DNA of 64,000 nucleotides from RHKX01 sp963823565. Lineage in GTDB: Bacteria; Actinomycetota; Thermoleophilia; Solirubrobacterales; 70-9. The notes beneath the pieces are model-generated. The model had not been told where the DNA came from and did not search any database. It saw only the letters and a program-made list of their open reading frames with translations. The DNA lies in NCBI GenBank assembly GCA_963823565.1, contig CAWGLR010000002.1, positions 186,001 to 250,000 of the forward strand, in the 5' to 3' direction. The translations under genes were made by a program, and so were the position numbers. Below are positions 28,194-36,785 of this stretch, in pieces (position 1 is the stretch's first letter; each line of letters opens with the position of its first letter).

Positions 28194-29168
28194 TCAGGCT
28201 GCGATCGGGGAGCGAAAACGGTCTCGGTACTCGCGCGGGCTGGCTCCGACCCGGCGGTGGAAGGCGCGGCGCATCACCTCGGCGCTGGCGAATCCGCAGC
28301 GGCCGGCGATCGCCTCGAGCGGGTCGAGCTCGGTCTCGAGCAGCGCCCGCGCCGCCTCGACGCGCACTCGCTCGACGTAGTCGGCCGGCGTCGTCCCGAG
28401 CTCGCGGCGGAAGACGCGGCTGAGCTGGCGCTCCGAGATGTGCATGCGGCCCGCGAGCGAGCCGACCGATAGGTCCTCGTCGGGGTGCTCGGCGATCCAC
28501 GCCTGGAGCTCGCGCAGCGGCGGGTCGGACGCGGTCCCGCGCTCGAGCTGGACCGAGAACTGTGACTGGCCGCCCGGCCTCCTGGCGTAGACGACGAGCA
28601 TGCGGGCCGTCGCGAGCGCCGCCTCGCGGCCGTGGTCCTCCTCGGCGAGCGCCAGCGCCAGGTCCATTCCCGCCGTCACCCCGGCCGACGTCAGCACGTG
28701 GCCGTCGCGGACGAAGATCGGATCGGGATCGACGTCGGTGGCGGGGAACTCTCCCGCGAGCCGGTCGCAGTAGGCCCAGTGCGTGGTCGCGCGGCGGCCG
28801 TCGAGCAGTCCCGCCTCGGCGAGCAGGAAGGCCCCGGAGCAGACGCCGACGACCCGGCGGGCGGAGCCGGCGAGGCGCCCGATCCCGGCGATCAGCCGCT
28901 CGTCGGCGCGGGCGCGCTGCACCCCGAAGCCGCCGACGACGATCAGCGTGTCGACCGCCTCGGCGTCGCCGACGGCGCCGACGGCGCGGTAGAGCAGGCC
29001 GCTGGAGCTGCGGACGTCGGCGCCGTCGCTCGTCAGGCACGCGAGCTCGGGGGGCCGCCCGGCGATCGTGCCGGCCGTGTGGAGCACCTCCCACGGCCCG
29101 GTGAGGTCGAGCGCCTCGAGGCCCTCGTAGGCGACGAAGGCGATGCGCTGCGGTCGGAGGCTCGACAT
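28194..29168 (-). CDS. GlxA-type transcriptional regulator: DJ-1/PfpI domain plus AraC HTH
   Basis: 324 residues. Residues 8-190 form a DJ-1/PfpI domain with GVCSGAFLLAEAGLL (Cys 110) and ATTHWAY. Residues 215-320 form an AraC-type double HTH (LSVGSLAGRMHISERQLSRVFRRELG; FASAEVMRRAFHRRVGASPREYR). Regulators of this type often bind small molecules in the degenerate DJ-1 domain and control a neighbouring operon. Here the following gene is another DJ-1 protein on the same strand, the likely target. It starts 72 nt from a strong hairpin. Confidence 0.9.
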   Translation of the reverse strand: MSSLRPQRIAFVAYEGLEALDLTGPWEVLHTAGTIAGRPPELACLTSDGADVRSSSGLLYRAVGAVGDAEAVDTLIVVGGFGVQRARADERLIAGIGRLAGSARRVVGVCSGAFLLAEAGLLDGRRATTHWAYCDRLAGEFPATDVDPDPIFVRDGHVLTSAGVTAGMDLALALAEEDHGREAALATARMLVVYARRPGGQSQFSVQLERGTASDPPLRELQAWIAEHPDEDLSVGSLAGRMHISERQLSRVFRRELGTTPADYVERVRVEAARALLETELDPLEAIAGRCGFASAEVMRRAFHRRVGASPREYRDRFRSPIAA

Positions 29169-29239
29169 GAGCCGATCTTCCGCCGCCGGCGGATGTCCGT
29201 CAAGTCATATATCCCACGATTTCCGCCACCTTCCCCAGG

Positions 29240-29285
29240 CGCTGGGGTCTCTCGCGCCAATATCTGAGCGCGAGAGACCCCAGCG
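29240..29285. terminator. Perfect 18-bp hairpin between fetB and the GlxA regulator
   Basis: CGCTGGGGTCTCTCGCGC (29240-29257) is followed by a 10-nt AT-rich loop and its exact reverse complement (29268-29285). It lies just after the fetB stop (minus strand) and before the regulator. There is no U tract, but the stem is very stable; a terminator or processing barrier is likely. Confidence 0.6.
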
Positions 29286-29310
29286 ACGGAGGCGGGCGTC
29301 ACCGCGGCGT

Positions 29311-30084
29311 CTACGGCTCCGGCGGCTCGCGCAGCTGGTGGGCGGGAGTGAAGAAGTTGCGGTAGGCGAGCGACGTCGCCAGCAGCGCCGACATGGAGGC
29401 GGCGCCGAGCAGCACCCAGAGGAGGATGAGCTGCAGGCGGACGGCGTCGGTGGGCTCGGCGCCGGCGAGGAGCATTCCGACCATCGTCCCCGGGAAGAAG
29501 ATGAGCCCTGTCGTCTTGGTCGAGTCGATCAGCGCGATGGTCCCCGAGCGGAGCGAGCGCCGGAGGTGCGGAAGCGCCGCCTGGCGCGAGGTGGCGCCGA
29601 GGGCGAGCGTCGCCTCGATCTCGGCGGCGCCGGCGGACATCTCGTCGCCGAGGCGGTTGAGCGCGGTCGCCGAAGAGGTCATCGCATTGCCGATCACCAT
29701 GCCGCCGACCGGGACGAGGTAGCGGGGGGTCGCGTCGAAGATCCCGAGCGCGACGACCAGCCCGAGGGTCGCGACGGCGGCGAAGCTGAGCGCGATCAGC
29801 AGCGGCATCGTCGCGCCGGGAACCGATTTCGCCCGCGAGCGGGCGGTCAGCGTCCCGAAGGCGACCGACACCGCGAGCAGCAGGAAGACCCAGAGCAGGC
29901 TGCCGTCGTCGAAGATCGCCTGGATCACGAACCCGATCGCGGTCAGCTGGATGAACGACCGCAGGACGGCGACGCCCATCTCCTCCTCGAGCCCGGCGCC
30001 CCGCCAGCGCGAGACGGCGACCGCGATCGCGACGAGGACGAGCGCCGCCGCGACCTGGCCGAGGCTGACGTCGATGCCGATCAC
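29311..30084 (-). CDS. fetB: FetB/YbbM-family (UPF0014) ABC transporter permease
   Basis: 257 residues with about seven membrane segments. Family landmarks: LRSFIQLTAIGFVI near residue 40, VPVGGMVIGNAMTSSATALNRL and IALIDSTKTTGLIFFPGTMVGMLLAG. The FetAB pair exports iron in E. coli and confers resistance to oxidative stress; the same role is inferred here. The ATG overlaps fetA as ATGA. Confidence 0.88.
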   Translation of the reverse strand: MIGIDVSLGQVAAALVLVAIAVAVSRWRGAGLEEEMGVAVLRSFIQLTAIGFVIQAIFDDGSLLWVFLLLAVSVAFGTLTARSRAKSVPGATMPLLIALSFAAVATLGLVVALGIFDATPRYLVPVGGMVIGNAMTSSATALNRLGDEMSAGAAEIEATLALGATSRQAALPHLRRSLRSGTIALIDSTKTTGLIFFPGTMVGMLLAGAEPTDAVRLQLILLWVLLGAASMSALLATSLAYRNFFTPAHQLREPPEP

Positions 30085-30731
30085 CCGCCGGCCCCCACCG
30101 CAGCATCGGCCGCCCGCCCCGCCTCGACCCCGATGGCCGTGCTCGCCAGCCGGCTCGCCTGGTCGTGGTCGTGGGTGACGATCACGATCGAGGCGTCGAG
30201 CTCCGCGGCGAGGCGCGAGATCGTCCCCTCCACCGCCCCGCGGGCCTCGGGGTCCAGCGCCGAGGTCGGCTCGTCGAGCAGCAGCACCCGCGGCTCCAGC
30301 GCCAGCGCCCGGGCGAGCATCACCCGCTGCCGCTCGCCGACGGAGAGCTTGCCGACGTCGCGCTCCGCGTAGTCGGCGGAGAGGCCGGCCAGCCCGAGTA
30401 CCTCGGCCGCCTCGGGCTCGGTACCGGCGAGGCCGGCGGCGAACTCGATGTTGGAGGCGACCGTCCCCGGCAGCAGGGCCGGGAGCTGCGGGACGAGCGC
30501 GACCTCCTTCCGCAGCTCCAGCGGGTCGAGCTCGCGGACGTCCTCGCCGCGGTAGCGGACGACCCCGGTGTCCGGGTCGGACAGCCGGTCGAGCAGCCGC
30601 AGCACGGTCGACTTCCCGGAGCCGGAGGGGCCGACGAGCGCCGTCACCCCTGCGGGGATGTCGGCGTCGAAGCCGTCGAGGACCTGGCGGCCCCCGCGCG
30701 CGAGCCGAACGTCGCGGAGTTCGAACAGCAC
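30081..30731 (-). CDS. fetA: ABC transporter ATP-binding protein, FetA-like
   Basis: 216 residues. Walker A GPSGSGKST (39-47), Q-loop VALVPQLP, signature LSVGERQRV, Walker B VLLLDEPTSALD and the H-loop THD are complete. The partner of the FetB permease encoded next, with a 4-nt overlap. The GTG start at 30731 gives the expected N-terminus MLFELRDVRLAR. Confidence 0.9.
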   Translation of the reverse strand: MLFELRDVRLARGGRQVLDGFDADIPAGVTALVGPSGSGKSTVLRLLDRLSDPDTGVVRYRGEDVRELDPLELRKEVALVPQLPALLPGTVASNIEFAAGLAGTEPEAAEVLGLAGLSADYAERDVGKLSVGERQRVMLARALALEPRVLLLDEPTSALDPEARGAVEGTISRLAAELDASIVIVTHDHDQASRLASTAIGVEAGRAADAAVGAGG

Positions 30732-30773
30732 CCGTCGATTATCGGTGCCGGCGCGGTCGGCGGGGGCGCGGCC

Positions 30774-31832
30774 TCAGGCGGCGGGTCCGGGCGCGACTCG
30801 GGGCCGGGCGCGGCGGCGGATGCCCCAGGCCAGCAAGGCGGCGCCGCCGAGGAGGAGGGCGGCGCCCGCGATCGTCAGGACGCCACCGGCCCCCCCACCG
30901 CCCTCCTCCTCCGCCGGCGCCGCGATGAACGGCTCGGAGACCTCGCGCGCCTCGCCCGTCACCGCGTCGATCCGCCCGACCACGCCGGCGCGCGGGTCGA
31001 TCACCTCGACCTCGCCGCCGTCGGCGCTCATCCGCAGGTCGATCCGGCCCGTAGCCCGCGGAGCGATCCACTCGAGGTCGATGCAGAGCGTCCGCTGGGC
31101 GACGGTGTCGATCGCGTGGACGAACGGCTCCCCGACCTCGCCTCGACGGTACGTCGCGCCGCCGTCGTAGAGCGTGTACTCCCAGCGCCCTCCGGGCCCG
31201 GTCACGCGCGACATCGGGAGGCCGCGCATCTCCTCGTCGGACTCGTTGTCGGGCAGCAGCGACCCCGGCAGCAACCGCCCCGCTGGGAGCTCGAGGCGAC
31301 GCAGCCGGTACTCGTTGCGGTCGCGGGGGTCGGGGTACTGGACGAGGAAGGCCGTGTCGCCGTCGGGGGAGATCGCGTCGAAGCTGAAGTCGCCGCGGAG
31401 CGGGATCTCGCGCAGCGCGCGGAGGTTCTCGGCGTGAACCACGAGAAGAGATGTCGAGGGCCGGGGAAACGACTGCCGCGGCTCGATCAGCATCAACGTC
31501 CGGCCGTCCGCGGAGAGCCCCGCCGTATCCCCATCGAGTGACACGGCGGGCACCACGTAGTGGCCAGGTACGAATTTGGACTCCCTGATGACCCCTGTCT
31601 CGGCGTTCGTGCGCAAGAGCAGGGTCCGCTCGCCGGCGGGGATTGCGACGAACCGGTCCGACCCGTCGGCGCTGACCACCCCGGCCCTCGTCGTGTCGAG
31701 CGCCTGGGGGCCAGACGGCAGCGGCAGGCCGTCTCCCTCGGCTCGCGCGGCCGCGAGGGCCACGAGCACGGCCCATGCCGCGACGATCGCCCCGATCAGC
31801 AGCTTCAGCTCGGCGTGCCTGGTCCTTCTCAC
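30774..31832 (-). CDS. Membrane-anchored beta-propeller-like protein of unknown function
   Basis: 352 residues. A membrane segment or signal anchor lies at about 10-30 and a second hydrophobic helix at about 315-337, followed by a basic tail. The extracytoplasmic region between has repeated short beta motifs with SADG/SPDG turns (VSADGSDRF, LSADGRTLML, ISPDGDTAFL, MSADGGEVEV), which suggests a WD40/TolB-like propeller. Function is not recognised. It is divergent from the sigma-factor gene 160 nt away, whose partner protein also carries a propeller, so a shared envelope pathway is possible. Confidence 0.65.
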   Translation of the reverse strand: MRRTRHAELKLLIGAIVAAWAVLVALAAARAEGDGLPLPSGPQALDTTRAGVVSADGSDRFVAIPAGERTLLLRTNAETGVIRESKFVPGHYVVPAVSLDGDTAGLSADGRTLMLIEPRQSFPRPSTSLLVVHAENLRALREIPLRGDFSFDAISPDGDTAFLVQYPDPRDRNEYRLRRLELPAGRLLPGSLLPDNESDEEMRGLPMSRVTGPGGRWEYTLYDGGATYRRGEVGEPFVHAIDTVAQRTLCIDLEWIAPRATGRIDLRMSADGGEVEVIDPRAGVVGRIDAVTGEAREVSEPFIAAPAEEEGGGGAGGVLTIAGAALLLGGAALLAWGIRRRARPRVAPGPAA

Positions 31833-31993
31833 GGTCGATCCCCCATCTCGGTTGCCTGCTCCCGCTACGGAGCCGCGGCCACGATCGGTCCCCGGGCTGG
31901 TCCGGGACCTCCCGGGCAGCTCGACCCGTACCCGTTCGGATGGCCCCCGCTTCGCTTGCCTTCAGCGCCCCCGTCGGAGGACAATTCGGCGTC

Positions 31994-32617
31994 ATGGGGG
32001 CCGAGCCCGCAGCCGCGCAGGCGCTGATCGGCGTACGCGCCGAGGGGACCGAGAGCGAGCGGGCGGCGCGGCGCGAGGAGCGGCGGCTGCTGCGGCAGGC
32101 GCAGAACGGCTCCGAGGAGGCGCTCGAGGCGCTCGTCCGCCGCACCTGGCCGCTCGCCCACCGCGCCGCCTATCTCGTGCTGCGCGACGAGGCGGCCGCC
32201 GAGGACGTCGCCCAGGAGGCGCTCGTCGCGGCGATCCGCTCGCTGGACCGCTTCGACCGCACGCGCCCGTTCGGTCCCTGGCTGCACCGCATCGCCGTCA
32301 ACCGGGCCATCGACCACGCTCGCGCCCGCGGCTCCCGCCGGGAGGTCGCGAGCGGGACCGCCGAGGACGCGGAGCTGCGCTCGCCGCCGGCGGACCGGTC
32401 CGAGCCGCCGGCCGACCCGCGGGCGGCGGGCCTCGACGCCGCACTCGCCCGCCTGACCCCGGAGCACCGCGCGATCGTCGCGATGCGCTACCTGCTCGAC
32501 CTCACGCCGGGCGAGATCGCCGCCGAGCTCGGACTGCCGCGCGGCACCGTCAACTCGCGGCTGCGGCGGGCACTCGACCAGCTCGCCGGCCACCTCGACG
32601 TGGGAGCCGCGACATGA
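31994..32617 (+). CDS. ECF-type RNA polymerase sigma factor
   Basis: 207 residues. Region 2 is seen in ALVRRTWPLAHRAAYLVLRDEAAAEDVAQEAL and DRTRPFGPWLHRIAVNRAID; region 4 in LTPEHRAIVAMRYLLDLTPGEIAAELGLPRGTVNSRLRRAL. The ATG at 31994 was chosen because the frame extends upstream to 31775 without conservation. The stop overlaps the anti-sigma-like gene as ATGA, the usual coupled pair. The target promoters are unknown. Confidence 0.9.
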   Translation: MGAEPAAAQALIGVRAEGTESERAARREERRLLRQAQNGSEEALEALVRRTWPLAHRAAYLVLRDEAAAEDVAQEALVAAIRSLDRFDRTRPFGPWLHRIAVNRAIDHARARGSRREVASGTAEDAELRSPPADRSEPPADPRAAGLDAALARLTPEHRAIVAMRYLLDLTPGEIAAELGLPRGTVNSRLRRALDQLAGHLDVGAAT

Positions 32618-33882
32618 GCGCCGAGCGCGAGCGCGAGGCGCGCCTCGCCGCGCGACTGCGGGCGCAGTCGGCTCCCGGCGAGCGCGAGGCGCTCGAGCGC
32701 GCCGTCGCCCTCGCCGCCGAGACCGCGGCGAGCCAGACCCTGCGCCCGTCGCGCCGCACGCGGACCCGGGGGCTGCTAACGGCCGCTGCCGCCGGCGTCG
32801 CCGCAGCCCTCGCGCTCACCCCGGCCGGCGCCGCCGTCCGCGAGTGGATCGGCAATGGGTTCGAGGACGCGCCCGCTCCGTCGCGGACGACGCTCGGGCC
32901 GATCCCCGGCGGCGGCGAGCTCGTGGTCCAGTCGCGAAGCGGGCCGTGGGTCGTGCAGACGGACGGCTCGCGGCGCCTGCTCGGCGACTACGACTCCGCC
33001 ACCTGGTCGCCGCGGGGCCTCTTCCTCGCCGTCACCGGCGGCCGCACGCTGACCGCGGTCGAGCCCGACGGCGATCCCCGCTGGTCGATCGACACGCCGG
33101 GCGAGGCGCGCGACGCGAGGTGGAGCCCGAGCGGCCAGCGCATCGCCTACCGCTCCGGGGGCGATCTCCGTGTGGTCGCCGGCGACGGGACGGTGGACCG
33201 AGCGATCGGCGCGGTCGCGCCCCACGTCGCCCCGGCATGGATGCCGGTTCCCGATAGCCCGTACTCGCGCAACGTTCTCGCCTACGCCGACACCCCAGTC
33301 AGCCTCAGGGTGATCGACGTCGACAGCGGCTCGACCCTGATGCGCGCCGATGTGCCCGCGGTCAGCTCGATCGCGTGGCTCGACCGCGAGCGGCTGCTAG
33401 TCGCCGCCCCGCGCTCCCTGGCGCTCGTCGATGCGAGAAGCGGCCGTGTCGAGGACCTCACGATCCCGTCGGGCGGCGCCCTCGCGGCGGTCGCACCGTC
33501 GACCGACGGGCTCCACCTGGTCCTGCTGACGAATCGCAATCGCCCCGAGGGCCCCCCTCAGGCGACCTTGACGCTCGGTCGTCTCGGCTCGCGCGCGGGC
33601 GGGCCGTTCTCATATCGCAGCCTCGAGAAGGCTCATGGAGTCTTCCCCCACCGCCGGCTCTTCACCGGCCTCGGCAACTTCCAGCCACCGGCCTTCTCCC
33701 CCGACGGCTCGCGGGTCCTGCTCGGCTGGCGCGACGCCGACCAGTGGCTGTTCTTCGACGCCGCCCGTTCCGGCCGGGCGGCCAAGCCGCTGGCGATCGG
33801 CGACGTCTCGCGCCAGTTCGACCCGGGGGCGCCGCGCGGCGCGGCGGTATTCCCGCGGATCGGCGGCTGGTGCTGCCCTTGA
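32614..33882 (+). CDS. Anti-sigma-like transmembrane protein with extracytoplasmic beta-propeller
   Basis: 422 residues. A charged cytoplasmic N-terminus of about 52 residues precedes one membrane helix (about 54-72). The rest is extracytoplasmic with repeated blades (DYDSATWSPRGLFLAVTGGRTL; EARDARWSPSGQRIAYRSGGDL; NFQPPAFSPDGSRVLLGW), a TolB/WD40-like propeller. The position and topology suggest it holds the adjacent ECF sigma factor inactive until an external signal is sensed; the N-terminal part shows no classic zinc-binding anti-sigma motif. It overlaps the sigma gene by 4 nt. Confidence 0.72.
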   Translation: MSAEREREARLAARLRAQSAPGEREALERAVALAAETAASQTLRPSRRTRTRGLLTAAAAGVAAALALTPAGAAVREWIGNGFEDAPAPSRTTLGPIPGGGELVVQSRSGPWVVQTDGSRRLLGDYDSATWSPRGLFLAVTGGRTLTAVEPDGDPRWSIDTPGEARDARWSPSGQRIAYRSGGDLRVVAGDGTVDRAIGAVAPHVAPAWMPVPDSPYSRNVLAYADTPVSLRVIDVDSGSTLMRADVPAVSSIAWLDRERLLVAAPRSLALVDARSGRVEDLTIPSGGALAAVAPSTDGLHLVLLTNRNRPEGPPQATLTLGRLGSRAGGPFSYRSLEKAHGVFPHRRLFTGLGNFQPPAFSPDGSRVLLGWRDADQWLFFDAARSGRAAKPLAIGDVSRQFDPGAPRGAAVFPRIGGWCCP

Positions 33883-33952
33883 GCGCAAGATCGCGCCCCT
33901 TCGCTGCTTGCCGCTGAGGACTCCGGGGTAATCTCGCGAAGATCCCCTTTCG

Positions 33953-34924
33953 ATGGCGCGCGCGATCTGGACAGGCTCAATCTCCTTCGGGCTGCTGAAC
34001 GTGCCCGTGAAGCTCTACTCGGCGGTCTCGAGCCGGGCGATCCGCTTTCGCGAGCTTCGGGAGAGCGACGGGTCGCGGATCCGCCACAAGCGCGTCGCCG
34101 AGGAGGACGGCGAGGAGGTCGCCTACGAGGAGATCGTCAAGGGCTACGAGATCGCGCCCGAGCAGTACGTCGTGATGACGCGCGACGAGCTCGAGGCCCT
34201 CGACCCGAAGAAGACGAAGGCGATCGAGATCGAGGACTTCGTCGACCTCGACGAGATCGATCCGATCTACTTCAACCAGCCCTATTACATCGGCCCCGCC
34301 AGCGGCGCCGAGCGGGCCTACGCCCTGCTCGCGCAGGCCATGTCCGAGCAGCGCAAGGTCGCGATCGCCCGCTTCGTCATGCGCAACAAGGAGAGCCTCG
34401 CGGCGATCCGCGCCAACAGCGACGGCACCGTCCTGACCCTGGCGACGATGCGCTTCGCCGACGAGGTCGTCCCGCCCGACCAGCTAGACGACGTCCTCGG
34501 CGAGGCCGCCGAGGTCGAGCCGCGAAAGCGCGAGATCGAGATGGCGAAGGCGCTCATCGACTCCCTCTCCTCCGACTTCGATCCCACCGCCTACAAGGAC
34601 GAGTACCGCGAGGAGCTGATGTCGCTGATCGAGCGCAAGGCCTCCGGCGAGAAGATCGTCTCGACCGACGCCGAGGCGCCGAAGCCGACGAAGGCGCCGG
34701 ACCTGATGGCGGCGCTCGAGGAATCGCTCGCGGCGATCAAGGGCGAGGACCTCGCCGGCGGCGGCGAGAAGAGCGACTCCAACGGCGGCTCTAAGTCGAA
34801 GGCGCCGAAGTCGAAGTCCTCCGCGTCCGGCTCGAAGTCGAAGGGCTCCTCCGGGAGCTCGCGGTCCAAGTCCAGCTCGAAGGCGAAGAGCAAGTCGAAG
34901 CCAAGGGCAAAGGCCGAGAGGTAG
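33953..34924 (+). CDS. ku: Non-homologous end-joining protein Ku
   Basis: 323 residues. The bacterial Ku core is clear: ARAIWTGSISFGLLNVPVKLYSA, RIRHKRVAEEDGEEV, IEIEDFVDLDEIDPIYFNQPYYI, and DPTAYKDEYREEL. The last ~55 residues are Lys/Ser-rich and low-complexity, as in long Ku tails that bind DNA. A TAATCT -10-like hexamer precedes the gene by 18 nt. It is followed at once by a LigD polymerase domain in another frame, making a NHEJ cassette. Confidence 0.94.
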   Translation: MARAIWTGSISFGLLNVPVKLYSAVSSRAIRFRELRESDGSRIRHKRVAEEDGEEVAYEEIVKGYEIAPEQYVVMTRDELEALDPKKTKAIEIEDFVDLDEIDPIYFNQPYYIGPASGAERAYALLAQAMSEQRKVAIARFVMRNKESLAAIRANSDGTVLTLATMRFADEVVPPDQLDDVLGEAAEVEPRKREIEMAKALIDSLSSDFDPTAYKDEYREELMSLIERKASGEKIVSTDAEAPKPTKAPDLMAALEESLAAIKGEDLAGGGEKSDSNGGSKSKAPKSKSSASGSKSKGSSGSSRSKSSSKAKSKSKPRAKAER

Positions 34925-35820
34925 AGGTCGACGGCCGCCGGCTGTCGCTCACCAACCTCGACAAGGTCCTCTACCCGGAGGCCGGCTTCACCAAGGGCCA
35001 GGTCGTCGACTACTACGCGCGGATCGCTCCGGTCCTACTGCCTCACCTGCGCGGCCGGCCGGTGACGCTGATCCGCTATCCCAATGGCGTCGAGGGCGGC
35101 CACTTCTACGAGAAGAACTGCCCCTCTCACCGGCCAGACTGGGTGCAGACGGTGCGAATCGGCTCGAGCCGGAGCGGCAGCATCGACTACTGCCTCGTCG
35201 AGGACCTCGCGACGCTGGTCTGGCTCGCCCAGCTCGCGGCGCTGGAGCTCCACCCCTCGCTCTCGCTCGGGGCCGAGATCGAGTCGCCGACCGTGCTCGC
35301 CTTCGACCTCGACCCGGGCCCGCCGGCGACGATCCTCGAGTGCTGCCGGGTGGCGCTGCTGCTGCGCAAGCTGTTCGAGGGCCTCGGCCTGAGGATGTTC
35401 GCGAAGAGCTCGGGATCGAAGGGGATGCAGGTCTACGTCCCGCTCAACGGCGGCGCCACCTACGAGACGACCAAGCCCTTCTCGCTCGCCGTCGCGCAGG
35501 CGCTCGAGCGCTCCGAGCCGGACCTCGTCGTCTCGCGGATGACCAAGAGCCTGCGGGACGGGAAGGTGCTCGTCGACTGGAGCCAGAACACCGCGGCGAA
35601 GACGACCGTCGCCGCCTACTCGCTGCGCGCCAAGGCGCGCCCGACGGCCTCGACGCCGCTGAGCTGGGACGAGGTCTCCGACGCCCTCGACGCCGGCGAT
35701 CCCGACTGCCTGCGGTTCGAGGCGGGCGAGGTGCTGGAGCGGGTCGAGCGCCACGGTGACCTCTTCGCGCCGGTCCTCGAGCTCGAGCAGGAGCTGCCCG
35801 CCGCCCGGGGGGCGAGATGA
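34921..35820 (+). CDS. ligD: LigD-type DNA primase-polymerase domain, start codon unresolved
   Basis: 299 codons from 34921; the conserved region starts VDGRRLSLTNLDKVLYPEAG and continues FTKGQVVDYYARIAPVLLPHL, then AFDLDPGPPA (catalytic Asp pair) and KGMQVYVPL. No ligase or nuclease domain follows. The frame opens after a TAA near 34791 and has no ATG, GTG or TTG before 35062, well inside the domain. It overlaps the Ku stop in another frame. Either an indel lies near the Ku-LigD junction, or translation uses a rare start or a frameshift from Ku. The domain fills gaps during end joining with Ku. It overlaps the next gene as ATGA. Confidence 0.82.
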   Translation, partial: VEVDGRRLSLTNLDKVLYPEAGFTKGQVVDYYARIAPVLLPHLRGRPVTLIRYPNGVEGGHFYEKNCPSHRPDWVQTVRIGSSRSGSIDYCLVEDLATLVWLAQLAALELHPSLSLGAEIESPTVLAFDLDPGPPATILECCRVALLLRKLFEGLGLRMFAKSSGSKGMQVYVPLNGGATYETTKPFSLAVAQALERSEPDLVVSRMTKSLRDGKVLVDWSQNTAAKTTVAAYSLRAKARPTASTPLSWDEVSDALDAGDPDCLRFEAGEVLERVERHGDLFAPVLELEQELPAARGAR

Positions 35821-36257
35821 GCGTGGAGATCCGCAACGTCGCCGACGGGCTCTGGCTGTGGCGCCGGCGCCATCCCGCCTGGAGGGAGGGCGAGGACTGG
35901 CAGGGATGGGTCAGCTCCTTCGCCGCCGAGTCGCGGGGAGTGGCGATGGTCATCGACGCGCTGGCGCCGCCTCCGGACGCGCGCGAGGCCTGCGAGCGGC
36001 TCGACGCGCTCGGCCCCGATGTCGCCCTCGTCCTCAAGCCGGACCACGTGCGCGACGTCGACCTGTTCGTCCGCCGCTACGGGGCCAAGGCCTATGGCCC
36101 GCATCTGTTCTGGCCCGGCGACGTCCCGCGCGCCGAGCTCCAGCCGATCTTCCCGGGCGACGAGCTCTCGGGCGGGGTGGTCGTGCTCCGCGAGGCCCGC
36201 GAGCGCACCGATGAGGGCGGTTCCGCGGAACCGCGAGGCGCGGCAGCCGCCGGGCGG
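35817..36257 (+). pseudogene. Truncated metallo-beta-lactamase-like protein
   Basis: The first ~130 residues (IRNVADGLWLWRRRHPAWREG, VVALVLKPDHVRDVDLFVRRY-like region, ELQPIFPGDELSGGVVVLRE) resemble small MBL-fold proteins next to actinobacterial genes, but the HxHxD metal motif is replaced (KPDHVRDVDLF) and the expected C-terminal 90 residues are missing. The same frame continues to 36722 only as antisense to the lipoprotein gene, which is not credible. It starts inside the ligD stop (ATGA). Probably inactive or a decayed copy. Confidence 0.5.
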
Positions 36258-36698
36258 TCAGTTGGGCTCGAGGCTCCCGTCCGGAAAGAGCGTCGCGTTC
36301 GCCGCACTCGACGCCTCGCCCTGGATCCGCCCGAGCTCCTCCGGGTCCTCCCGCGCCAGCTCCTGCATCGAGGCCCAGCCGAGCTCGGTCTCGACGAGGC
36401 CGACGGCGCCGTACTCGACGTCGGACTCCGGAACGGCGAAGATCACCGCGCAGGCCCCGCCCGCGGCGACGTTGGGATTGCCGTCGACGGCCTCGAGCAT
36501 CCCGACCTGCGCCCGGTGGGACTCGTGGGTGTCGTAGACGTGCCGGCCGAAGCGCAGCGAGATCTCCCCCGCGTTCCAGCTCTTCAGGCACTCGGCCGGA
36601 GCGGGGCTCGCCGAGCTGCCTCCCGCCGCCCCGCACCCGGAGGCCATCGCCGCCGCGAGCAGCGCCAGGGCCAACCCGGTTCGGCATCTTCCCCGCAC
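36258..36698 (-). CDS. Small predicted lipoprotein of unknown function
   Basis: 146 residues. A GTG start gives RCRTGLALALLAAAMASGC, a signal peptide with lipobox at residue 22 (AMASGC). The mature part is short and begins GAAGGSSASPAPAECLKSWN, with a second Cys in GGACAVIF. No known domain is recognised. It is alone between the Ku cassette and the large secreted protein, on the opposite strand. Confidence 0.65.
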   Translation of the reverse strand: MRGRCRTGLALALLAAAMASGCGAAGGSSASPAPAECLKSWNAGEISLRFGRHVYDTHESHRAQVGMLEAVDGNPNVAAGGACAVIFAVPESDVEYGAVGLVETELGWASMQELAREDPEELGRIQGEASSAANATLFPDGSLEPN

Positions 36699-36785
36699 CC
36701 CGCGATCATGCCACCGGGGTGATCCGCTGCAGCCCGCGGCCGGCTCGGATAGGTTTGAGCCGTGAGTCTTCGTAGGGAGGGATTC

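Noticed and set aside
33953..35820. Genuine Ku-LigD fusion gene
   Set aside because: A stop codon and a frame change lie between them; a fusion would need frameshifting with no clear slippery site. Kept as a question rather than a call.
36215..36722. C-terminal half of a 301-residue protein continuing the MBL-like gene
   Set aside because: It is exactly antisense to the lipoprotein gene and has shadow-type composition.
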